Below, one piece after another: positions 44,724 to 52,627 of a stretch of DNA of 64,000 nt; position 1 is the stretch's first letter, and every line of letters starts with the position of its first letter. The stretch is from the NCBI RefSeq assembly GCF_018603435.1, contig NZ_CP075682.1, forward strand, positions 3,162,001 to 3,226,000, in the 5' to 3' direction. The DNA is from Chryseobacterium sp. ZHDP1. GTDB lineage: Bacteria > Bacteroidota > Bacteroidia > Flavobacteriales > Weeksellaceae. The notes beneath the pieces are model-generated. The model saw only the letters and a list, made by a program, of their open reading frames with translations. It did no database searches and had not been told where the DNA came from. The translations under genes were made by a program, and so were the position numbers.

Positions 44724-45350
44724 AGTTAAAGTTTTATTTCCTTTCAGTCCCGAAAAAGAGTTGTTAATTAATAAAGAAAGCGTGAGGACTACTAAACTTA
44801 TTCTATCAGGTAGGTTCTGGTAAACCGTTAGGGTCAAATAAGTAGCAGACCCCCACGCCATATAGATATGACATGAGAGTTGCTAACATATTCCCCCTAA
44901 TTAAATGTACCAGATTTACCTGAGGAATGTCGTTAGACAAGCGTTCTATGTGTTCGAAATGTATTTGATAGGATTATTTAATCTTATCAATAGCAAATAT
45001 AATTAGTCTATCATTAAAGTGAAAATTTATTTTCGTAAATGTTGTAGCAAAATATACAAAACTCAAAATTAATCAGTTGAAAGTGTACTTTATGTTAAGT
45101 TATTAAGACTTTATATGTACTTTTCGGTACCTTTAAGGTACATTTTTGCCGTAAATCATAAAAGATTGAAATTTAAACCGGAAAATAAAAATCTTTATCT
45201 GGGAACATATAACAGTGTTCATTCAATTATAATATAAAAAACAATATTATTTTGCACCGAAAAAAACCGTACCTATTAACAAGCAAGTGCTAGTTTTTTT
45301 TGAAAAATTCAAAATTTAAGGTTAAATGGATGGATTAACATTACTTACAT
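44724..45350. other. Intergenic region, no gene
   Basis: About 627 bp. No convincing ORF. It carries a palindromic GTACCTTTAAGGTAC motif at 45127-45141, flanked by TGTAC/GTACA half-sites. Otherwise AT-rich, with possible promoters for the lipoprotein gene. Confidence 0.6.
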
Positions 45351-45962
45351 TTACATCATATCAAGTTTTACAGCAACTTTTTTTACTTTCTGTACTGTTT
45401 TAGTTGACATTTCAAGTAGTTTTCCAATCTCTCTTAATGTTCTTCCTTTTTTCAGATATTCCAACGCCTTTTTATTTTTTGGTTTATTAATGAAGGTTGC
45501 ATCACTTTCATTAGACCCGGTGGGACGGCCAAATCGCACATTTCGCTGAAGGGCGATTAATTTTCCGGCGGCGATCCTTTCCCTTAGGTTACTAAGTTCC
45601 TGCTCATACAAACTTGAGATTATCGTAATTATGACTTTCCATATAGGGTTTTTCTCTCCATTAGGTCGGGATTGTAGTCCCATGTTTCTTACCACCACAT
45701 TAATCCCATGCTCCTCAAAGATCTCGAGTGTTTCGAGTACGTTTCTTGTATTACGACCCAAACGGGAAATTTCTTCGACCACTATTTCAGTTATCTGACT
45801 CTTTCCCGCAAGATCAATTAAGATCCGTCCGTTCTCTCGGTCTCTAAAATTTACTGTGCCTGAAACTTTGTCTAATAATACCAAATCATATTTATCCGTA
45901 TCTGCTTCAAAACGATTTCCTGTCTGACCTAAAGTAGAAACTCTATTATATTTAACCCTCAT
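45351..45962 (-). CDS. Serine recombinase (resolvase/invertase family)
   Basis: A 203-residue site-specific recombinase. The catalytic serine is S9 (YNRVSTLGQ). The resolvase core shows DLVLLDKVSGTVNFRDRENGRILI, EIVVEEISRLGRNTRNVLETLEIFEEHGINVVV and SSLYEQELSNLRERIAAGKLIAL. The C-terminal helix-turn-helix (YLKKGRTLREIGKLLEMSTKTVQKVKK) completes the family layout. It might resolve dimers of the excised element, invert a segment, or be left from another integration. It is separate from the tyrosine integrase at the island end. Confidence 0.9.
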   Translation of the reverse strand: MRVKYNRVSTLGQTGNRFEADTDKYDLVLLDKVSGTVNFRDRENGRILIDLAGKSQITEIVVEEISRLGRNTRNVLETLEIFEEHGINVVVRNMGLQSRPNGEKNPIWKVIITIISSLYEQELSNLRERIAAGKLIALQRNVRFGRPTGSNESDATFINKPKNKKALEYLKKGRTLREIGKLLEMSTKTVQKVKKVAVKLDMM

Positions 45963-46022
45963 TTTTGTTGTAATTTTAATTTCAGATTAAATTTACGGCG
46001 AAATGGACGTTCTGCCTATGCT

Positions 46023-46042
46023 TTTAGCACTATTTAGCGTTT
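46023..46042 (+). promoter_or_regulatory. Paired TTTAGC site 1
   Basis: Two TTTAGCR units spaced 10 bp. It shares 18 of 20 positions with the site at 49121-49140. Confidence 0.5.
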
Positions 46043-46268
46043 AAAAACAGATGTAGTTTTTGTTTTAAATTTTAAGACCGCAGAATTGTAAAGAATAATA
46101 ATTAAATATTGTTGATCAGGAATTGAGTCTGGTTTTTTTCAATTGGAGAGCAGAATAAAATTAAGCACTCAAGGTCCCCGGTAACTGCAGTAAACTGAAG
46201 AGCAAAATATTTTTTAGTGCAGGTCCTGTAGAAATCTATAGTTACAATTGTACATGAATTGAATGATC

Positions 46269-46323
46269 TCCGGATAGAAAATTTATTTTGCTTGTGTGGA
46301 GCAAAACAATTCTATCTTCCGGA
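46269..46323. repeat. Long imperfect hairpin in the island intergenic region
   Basis: Outer arms TCCGGATAGAA / TTCTATCTTCCGGA and an inner stem TTTTGCT-tgtgtgg-AGCAAAA span 55 bp. The inner stem alone is perfect. Confidence 0.5.
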
Positions 46324-46348
46324 TGTATCAAAATTACTATATATAAAA

Positions 46349-46372
46349 GAAAGGTGTGAATTAACACCTTTC
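46349..46372 (-). terminator. Possible terminator downstream of the primase-like gene
   Basis: GAAAGGTGT / ACACCTTTC stem, 6-nt loop, followed on the minus strand by TTTTATATAT. Confidence 0.5.
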
Positions 46373-46619
46373 AAATTGTAGATTATATAACCCCCTGCCC
46401 CCCTTGCCTTAAATCCTTCCTCCGTTCCCTCCTCCTAATTACTATGGTTCGATAGGGGGGATAATATCTCAAAATTATTTTTTTCCAGTTTTTCACTAAA
46501 ATTTCAGAAAAGTGTTATTTAATATTAAACTGGAGAAAAACCTTTAGAATATTTTGATACCCAAAATAAAAATAAAAATTTTTCAATTTTTTTGCCTAAA
46601 AATTGAGTTTTTTTGATGA

Positions 46620-49028
46620 CTATGCAGATTTCTTTTTGATGATAAACTCGTCTGCTATTGATAAAGGTAATCCTGAATAAACCAGTGCTGTACATTTATT
46701 TCTTAGTGTTCTTGCTCTTCCAACTGCCTGTATTAAATCTGATTCTATTAACTGGAGTTGAATATTTCGGAGATCTTCATTATCAAATGTATTGAACATA
46801 AATTTAAATCCATTGTATTCAATTTTTTGATAACGGAACGGTGAGTTGAAGTAATCGAATTCTACTCCCATAAGTTTGGCGAGGAGGAAATATTCGATAT
46901 TATTACGGTGCGGAGTTCCTACAACCACCAAATCTTTACCACTGAGATAATCATATCCTGAACAGTTCCCGAAATGGATATCTTGGGTTGGATTTTTAAA
47001 TAATCCTTTAAGTCTTTGAAAAGTAATTACTGTTTGTTCCCCAACTTCTTTACTTACAGTTTCCCCATATCTTTCCAGACCACTTCTTGAACATGAACGT
47101 CCGGTATATTGGATGACCTTTCCAACCTGTTCCACATTTCTTATATCAACAGATTCAAATTCAATATTTGGATACAGTTTTTTATAAAAGTCAATTGGAA
47201 TAGTTGCTGATAGGATAATATTCTTTTTATTTTCCGGTAATTCCTTTTTCATAATGTAATGAATAGAACCCTCATGTTTGATGAAGAATTTACTGTTAAG
47301 AAAATCAAACACATTGGTTTCCAATATTCTTTTATCGTCAATAAATTTAAATAAATCATCCTGATCGATATTAAAGAATGGTGTTTCATAGATTCCTTCC
47401 TTAATATCTGAAAGATGATTTGCTACTGACTTTAAAGGGGTGTAGAAATACTGCACTCCAGCTATATCTTTGATTGAAGTTGTTTTTATCTCAACCAAAG
47501 TATTTAAAGGATCTTCATCGAAAATTACGGTTTTGTGCAAAAGACAATCAGAATTAATTATTCTTTTATGGGTGGATAAAACGGTTATGTCTGGATTATC
47601 ACACAGATCAAGTTGAGAACAATAATCTATTGCCAACTGTACATCTTCCTTGTTGGAAAGATATTTTCCTTCGGCAATATTCCGTATGATTTTCATTGAT
47701 TTTTTTGGTAATCCGATCTTATAAAAATATTCAATTTTTTTATTGAGAAAAGAGTCTTTAAACTCAATCGAATCCGGTGAGTAAGTATAATTAACCTTCA
47801 TTCTTTCCTTTATTTCATTTTTCAAATGGTTGGTAGGTAAGGCAATGATACACTTTTCTACATTTTCAAGTAACCGGGTTTTACCAATGGCGGTTGGTAA
47901 CGAAAAAATATAAGTTTTACCGGTTTCTTCACTTGAAATAACCTCATTGAATTTTGAAATCATTTTATTTTCTGCTTCTTTGAGACTTATATTCTCTACC
48001 GGTGTTATGACCTCGATATGTCCCCGGATATTGCGAACTTCTGTTATAATATCATGAATCTCCTGATCTTCCAGATGGGATGAAAACCTATGAACTGGAA
48101 TCGGATTATATCCTTTAAGTTTCACATAAGGTAATATGGCAAAATTATTTTTGGTATAATCTGTTTTACCAGTCTTATTAAATTTATTCATGATTGATTT
48201 CATCTTCTTTAATCCTCCTCTCACGTACATTAAATTGGTTGCCAACCCAAATAATTCTTGATGATATAACCATTTTCCACTATTGAAATCATTTAATATT
48301 TTTATTTTTTCGCACGCCTTATCCCAATTAATTACTTTTTCCCCTGCTATAGAAGTACAATTTAATTTATTATGTGATGCTAAAAAATGTACATTCTTAT
48401 TATTAGAATATAAGGGTTTACAAAAATTAGCATCAATTGAACTGGTATCTGTAATTCCTCTAGTAAGATTATTATCTCTGGCAATTGTATTTATATCAAT
48501 AAATTGTATGAAATATTCTAAAGAAAGGGGAATTTTATTAGTTATATGAACATTCGTACCACCATAGAAAATCCTAGAAGGGTTTTTACAGTTAGGATCC
48601 GTGTAGAATAACTTTTCCAAAGTAATCAAAATCTTTGTATAAATTCTCTTACATGTAATGGGGGTGTCAAAAAAGAGAACCACCCTGAATTTATGCAGAT
48701 GTTCCGAACTACTGAACGTATCGTAATGAAGATTTGGGATAATATCAAATTCTTTGAATTTATAATACACTTCATCTAGTGTTATTTCTCCTTTATCGAA
48801 GTCCATTCCAATTATCGAAGAGTCAATCCAGTTATTATCATTTATTAATCCTGAAAATGTACCACCACACCAACTGTGTGCCTCTGGCTTTAAAATTAGT
48901 TTCGAAAATTCTTCTATTGTTGATTTTATCGGAATCATTGAATTATAAATAGTTTTAAACAAACCATCCTCTATTTTTTCGTTGAATATTCTGTTACTTA
49001 CAGAATATTTAAATGTTTTTTCTTCCAT
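46620..49028 (-). CDS. Replication-type protein: primase-like N-domain plus SF2-like helicase
   Basis: An 802-residue protein that I read as two parts. Residues about 50-160 resemble archaeo-eukaryotic-type primases: IIGMDFDKG (D76, D78), FSSSEHLHKFRVVLFFD and NPSRIFYGGTNV. Residues about 385-800 look like a helicase: SLPTAIGKTRLL is a Walker A-like box, VIFDEDP a Walker B-like box, IILSATIP a motif III-like box, and SDLIQAVGRARTLRNKC a motif VI-like box. Such fusions drive replication of mobile elements; helicase motifs are atypical, so the exact class is open. It is divergent from the 379-residue protein. Confidence 0.72.
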   Translation of the reverse strand: MEEKTFKYSVSNRIFNEKIEDGLFKTIYNSMIPIKSTIEEFSKLILKPEAHSWCGGTFSGLINDNNWIDSSIIGMDFDKGEITLDEVYYKFKEFDIIPNLHYDTFSSSEHLHKFRVVLFFDTPITCKRIYTKILITLEKLFYTDPNCKNPSRIFYGGTNVHITNKIPLSLEYFIQFIDINTIARDNNLTRGITDTSSIDANFCKPLYSNNKNVHFLASHNKLNCTSIAGEKVINWDKACEKIKILNDFNSGKWLYHQELFGLATNLMYVRGGLKKMKSIMNKFNKTGKTDYTKNNFAILPYVKLKGYNPIPVHRFSSHLEDQEIHDIITEVRNIRGHIEVITPVENISLKEAENKMISKFNEVISSEETGKTYIFSLPTAIGKTRLLENVEKCIIALPTNHLKNEIKERMKVNYTYSPDSIEFKDSFLNKKIEYFYKIGLPKKSMKIIRNIAEGKYLSNKEDVQLAIDYCSQLDLCDNPDITVLSTHKRIINSDCLLHKTVIFDEDPLNTLVEIKTTSIKDIAGVQYFYTPLKSVANHLSDIKEGIYETPFFNIDQDDLFKFIDDKRILETNVFDFLNSKFFIKHEGSIHYIMKKELPENKKNIILSATIPIDFYKKLYPNIEFESVDIRNVEQVGKVIQYTGRSCSRSGLERYGETVSKEVGEQTVITFQRLKGLFKNPTQDIHFGNCSGYDYLSGKDLVVVGTPHRNNIEYFLLAKLMGVEFDYFNSPFRYQKIEYNGFKFMFNTFDNEDLRNIQLQLIESDLIQAVGRARTLRNKCTALVYSGLPLSIADEFIIKKKSA

Positions 49029-49120
49029 TTTTTATTTATTTGGAAAGTTTATGAAGTGGAAAACCACTCTTAATAAAAATATAACCGCAAAAAATTGAAA
49101 AACCAAAAAAGACAATAAAC

Positions 49121-49140
49121 TTTAGCAGTTTTTAGCGTTT
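49121..49140 (+). promoter_or_regulatory. Paired TTTAGC site 2
   Basis: TTTAGCAGTTTTTAGCGTTT lies in the divergent promoter region between the primase-like gene and the 379-residue gene. It is the twin of 46023-46042. Confidence 0.5.
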
Positions 49141-49189
49141 CTTGTTTATTTTCCAAACAGTCGCTACATTTAGGGTTTAAATTTTCAGC

Positions 49190-50329
49190 ATGAATATTAT
49201 TGTCACTGCCCTTCCTCAATGTCCAAAGGAAGAACTGAATGAAGTTGTAAAATTACTTAACACTGTTCCCGGAACGGTAAAATTTATAAAGGGAGAAACA
49301 ATACCCACCGAAATACTTCAACTACAGATTAAGGATTATTCTTTGCAAAAACGTTTATCCTTCGGACAGTATTGGGAAATCCTCAATATGTACAGGATTA
49401 TTAATAAAATCCCAACCGATAATTATGCTGTATTAATATCACCAAATAAACATGATGAGAATTGGTTCAGTGGTTTTAACGGTCATAATATATTTGTGGA
49501 TTCTAACGATTGGGAATATTTTTCTGATAAAGATTCAAAGTATGGGATAGCCTTTCAAATTGTCGAGAATATTATTCAGTCTTTAATGAAATTAAATATC
49601 GATAATATTTATACTGAACCTAATATCCATAAGGAATCCATAGGTTGTATTAATGATTTTTGTGGTAACAAGAAAGACATCATGTTTAAACTTCGTCAGG
49701 GGTATATCTGTGACTCGTGTGTACAGAGAATTTTGAGTGAAAATATTGATATTGTTGTTATAAGCCATTTGAAATCAATTATAGATTCTATACGGAATTC
49801 GATGGTGGATAATTTTAGTTTAATTCTAAACCAGATTCCAAAAGAACCGATATGTGTGGATGAAAAAGGAATACTTACGATAGGAAAACATAAGATCAGT
49901 CTGGGTCCCCAACCTAAATCTTTATATTACCTTTTTCTGAATCATTTAAATGGTATTCTAACAAATAAATTAGACGAATATAAAGAAGATCTGACTGAAA
50001 TTTATGTTCAGATAAAATATCCACCAACAAAGTCTTTAAAGAATAGAGATAAGGAGGAGATTAAAGATCATATTTTAGTTTTAAAACAGAAAGAGGTTGA
50101 TGAAATCGTAAAGAAATTATTTGAAAACGATTATGGGTATAAAAGATTTTTAAAAGAAAAAAATTCTATCAATAAGGAAATTAATCAGACTGTCGGTGAG
50201 AAATTAGCGGAGTTCTACATGATCAATACTTTCGATGATTCTGTTGATAAATACTATAAAATCAATATTCAAAAGGAGATTATATCAATGGATCAGAAAT
50301 ACATTTTAAAGAAAGGCAAAACAAAATAA
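49190..50329 (+). CDS. Unrecognised 379-residue protein (island)
   Basis: I do not recognise a named family with certainty. The N-terminal part includes SFGQYWEILNMYRIINKIPTDNYAVLISPNKHDENWFSGFNGHNIFVDSNDWEYFSDKDSKYG. A four-cysteine cluster follows at about 155-180 (GCINDFCGNKKDIMFKLRQGYICDSC), likely metal-binding. Next is a winged-helix-like stretch (LGPQPKSLYYLFLNHLNGI). The C-terminal part is charged. It has no signal peptide. Divergent from the primase-like gene and upstream of the methyltransferase. Possible regulator or defence-linked gene; this is only a guess. Confidence 0.55.
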   Translation: MNIIVTALPQCPKEELNEVVKLLNTVPGTVKFIKGETIPTEILQLQIKDYSLQKRLSFGQYWEILNMYRIINKIPTDNYAVLISPNKHDENWFSGFNGHNIFVDSNDWEYFSDKDSKYGIAFQIVENIIQSLMKLNIDNIYTEPNIHKESIGCINDFCGNKKDIMFKLRQGYICDSCVQRILSENIDIVVISHLKSIIDSIRNSMVDNFSLILNQIPKEPICVDEKGILTIGKHKISLGPQPKSLYYLFLNHLNGILTNKLDEYKEDLTEIYVQIKYPPTKSLKNRDKEEIKDHILVLKQKEVDEIVKKLFENDYGYKRFLKEKNSINKEINQTVGEKLAEFYMINTFDDSVDKYYKINIQKEIISMDQKYILKKGKTK

Positions 50330-50336
50330 TCGTCAT

Positions 50337-50354
50337 TTTTGTAACGTTACAAAA
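50337..50354. promoter_or_regulatory. 18-bp perfect palindrome upstream of the methyltransferase gene
   Basis: TTTTGTAACGTTACAAAA, followed 6 bp later by another TTTGTAA half-site at 50361-50367. It is about 80 bp before the methyltransferase ATG and looks like an operator. Confidence 0.5.
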
Positions 50355-50434
50355 CGAGGTTTGTAATGTAATTTGTCTTCACATTTTTTGGTGACCCCTG
50401 TTACTTTGCATCATAATATTTAAACAATAATATC

Positions 50435-52174
50435 ATGCACAAAGAAACATTTACAGCAGGGGTAGTTTTGCCGTTATTTAACAGAGTAACCAAATTATCA
50501 TTAAATCAAATTGAAATTCCGGAAGAATGGGATGAGTTATTTGACAGGAAAGAAAAGAAACAGTTCATTAAAAAATTACAGGAACAGTTTGAGAAGACAG
50601 GATGTTATATTCCTCTGGTTGTCTTCAGGTATAACGATAAATATGTCATTGTAGATGGTGTTTTAAGATTTTTAGCGTTACAGGATTTAAATTTAAACCA
50701 AATCGACTGTATAATTATTGAAAAGACACCCAACTCGAAAGACCAAGTCAAAGATTGGATTATTGAATTTAATCTGAAATCGGTTCCAACTGTTGAGGAA
50801 CGCAGAAGATTACTCTCTCACTATTTGAGAGTGGTAGATGGTAATGAAGAGGATGAAATTTCATGTAATGAAAAGTATGGATTCGTTTCTGAACAATATG
50901 GCAGAGGATGGGGACGAAATAATGTTATTACGGCAAAAAGATCATTGGTCTTCGATAACGAAAATCCGGAGAATGCCCTTAATCTTTCTACAAGACTTTT
51001 AGAAAATGAAATATCATTCGACAGAGCAAAAAAATGTCTTGATATTTTAGCAGATCCAAAAAATAATTATGACCTCCAAAAGGAAAATGAGGCTAAAATT
51101 CTTGAAGGATATATCAGTAAAAACTATGACTTAAAAAAAGCAGAGTCAATGATGCGTCAATACAATACTAAAGTTGATAGGGGAACATCTGAAATCACTG
51201 TTTTAAATGATATTTCTTCAGACAGATATTTAATACTTCCCGGTAACAGTCTGGATACTCAGTTTCCGGAAGGAACATTGATCAACGGTATTTTTACCTC
51301 AATTCCTTATTTCAACCTAATAGAATATGGAAAAGATAATATTTCGAAGGGAAGTAGAGATATAGGATCTGAGTTGGAAATTGGAAGAGAGAAAAAACGT
51401 GAAGATTTCGTAGAAAATATTGTTGATGTTATGAAAATAGGGGCAGATCATATGACTGAGGATGGTGTTATCATTATCAATCTCCATGATACCTATAAAG
51501 GTTCAATTTGTGTTGGTGTCGTTGCGTTATTGATTTTAGAGATGCAGAAGGCTGGTTTCTTTTTTATTGATCAGATTATCTGGCAAAAATCAAATCCTAA
51601 GCCCCAAAGTAACGAAACTTCACGTTTTACAAATTCATACGAATCTATTCTTATATTTTCCAAATCACCGGATTATTACTACGATCAACTGAGAATATTT
51701 GATCCAGAAAAATCAGCAACCGTTAAAAGTGGTTGTTCAGAACAGGGAAACAAAGGTTTGGGCAAAAAGAAATCATATCATATTTCTAATCCCTATAAAA
51801 CGATGAGAAATTTCCTATGTGATAACGACATTGAACAAATTTTAAAGTTAAATATCTCAAAGGAGAGATCACAGAAGGATGGTCTTCAGAATGGGTTTTT
51901 CGGGTCGTTTCCAACCTTGCTACCCATTCCATTTATCTTATCATTTTTTCCTGAAAACGGGACTGTATGGGATCCCTTCGGCGGAACTGGAACAACAGGA
52001 AGAGCGGCATTGATGCTGAACCGTAAAGTGATTATCAGTGAACTGTATGAAAAAAACGTTGCCAAAATCTCAGAAATTCTTGAAAAGGGTGTTTCTGAAT
52101 ATGATGAAAATGAATATTCTTCTTTGAGAAAAGATTTTCTTTCCTCAGATGATCAAATTGATCTTGCTGCCTAA
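50435..52174 (+). CDS. DNA methyltransferase with ParB-like N-terminal domain
   Basis: A 579-residue fusion. Residues about 60-95 form a ParB/Srx-like nuclease/DNA-binding core (LVVFRYNDKYVIVDGVLRFLAL). The C-terminal half is a beta-class (N4/N6) methyltransferase with motif IV at about 288 (TSIPYF, where TSPPY is usual) and motif I later, at about 512 (DPFGGTGTTGRAALMLNRKV). This order, IV before I, defines the class. No restriction enzyme gene is next to it, so it is an orphan of mobile-element type. Likely protects the element or controls its genes. Confidence 0.85.
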   Translation: MHKETFTAGVVLPLFNRVTKLSLNQIEIPEEWDELFDRKEKKQFIKKLQEQFEKTGCYIPLVVFRYNDKYVIVDGVLRFLALQDLNLNQIDCIIIEKTPNSKDQVKDWIIEFNLKSVPTVEERRRLLSHYLRVVDGNEEDEISCNEKYGFVSEQYGRGWGRNNVITAKRSLVFDNENPENALNLSTRLLENEISFDRAKKCLDILADPKNNYDLQKENEAKILEGYISKNYDLKKAESMMRQYNTKVDRGTSEITVLNDISSDRYLILPGNSLDTQFPEGTLINGIFTSIPYFNLIEYGKDNISKGSRDIGSELEIGREKKREDFVENIVDVMKIGADHMTEDGVIIINLHDTYKGSICVGVVALLILEMQKAGFFFIDQIIWQKSNPKPQSNETSRFTNSYESILIFSKSPDYYYDQLRIFDPEKSATVKSGCSEQGNKGLGKKKSYHISNPYKTMRNFLCDNDIEQILKLNISKERSQKDGLQNGFFGSFPTLLPIPFILSFFPENGTVWDPFGGTGTTGRAALMLNRKVIISELYEKNVAKISEILEKGVSEYDENEYSSLRKDFLSSDDQIDLAA

Positions 52175-52346
52175 AGGTTTTCAATAACCATCAGGAAATT
52201 TTTATTTACCGTTTCCTATAATTTAATCTAAACTTTTATCAAATTTTTTAATTCACAGATTTTGTGAACAGAATAAGTCATGTCTTGAATTTGGGTATGG
52301 TTACATTGAAAAAACGTAAATTTTTAACTGCCGCTTTGGCAAAATC

Positions 52347-52381
52347 AAAACAAAGGCTTAGCATTGCGATGCCTTTGTTTT
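52347..52381 (+). terminator. Hairpin before the excisionase-like gene
   Basis: AAAACAAAGGC / GCCTTTGTTTT, an 11-bp perfect stem with a 13-nt loop, 19 bp before the ATG at 52400. It terminates upstream transcription or forms part of the leader of the excisionase-like gene. Confidence 0.55.
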
Positions 52382-52399
52382 CAAAATAATATCAAAACT

Positions 52400-52609
52400 A
52401 TGCAAGAAAACAGATATATGGATCTCAATTCATTAATAAAATATATCCCTTTCACAAAGGCAACGATTTACTCAAAAGTAAACAGAAATCAAATACCATT
52501 TAAAAAAATTGGAAAAAAACTAATATTCAGTAAAGAGGAGATTGACCGTTGGATTGATGAAGGCGGAAAAATGAAAAAAGAAGTGAAAATTCCGGTTTTA
52601 GTGGTTTAA
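52400..52609 (+). CDS. Excisionase/AlpA-like helix-turn-helix protein
   Basis: A 69-residue protein, started at the ATG at 52400; an earlier in-frame ATG at 52364 lies in the hairpin. It is a MerR-type small HTH (DLNSLIKYIPFTKATIYSKVNRNQIPFKKIGKKLIFSKEEIDRWID), the fold used by excisionases and AlpA regulators. Its stop is 19 bp before the integrase start. The likely job is directing excision of the island or regulating the integrase. Function by analogy. Confidence 0.82.
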   Translation: MQENRYMDLNSLIKYIPFTKATIYSKVNRNQIPFKKIGKKLIFSKEEIDRWIDEGGKMKKEVKIPVLVV

Positions 52610-52627
52610 ATTTAAATATTTTCAAAA

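Larger units (their letters stand above)
45963..46619. other. Gene-free region between recombinase and primase-like genes, candidate origin or regulatory region
   Basis: About 657 bp without an ORF. It holds a paired TTTAGCA/TTTAGCG site (46023-46040), a long imperfect hairpin (46269-46323), a GAAAGGTGT/ACACCTTTC stem (46349-46372) and a strongly C-rich, AT-poor tract around 46390-46440 with almost no G. See findings. Confidence 0.55.

Noticed and set aside
44724..44861. Longer N-terminus for the lipocalin-like lipoprotein
   Set aside because: The signal peptide with lipobox begins at the ATG at 44723; the longer form would place it inside the protein.
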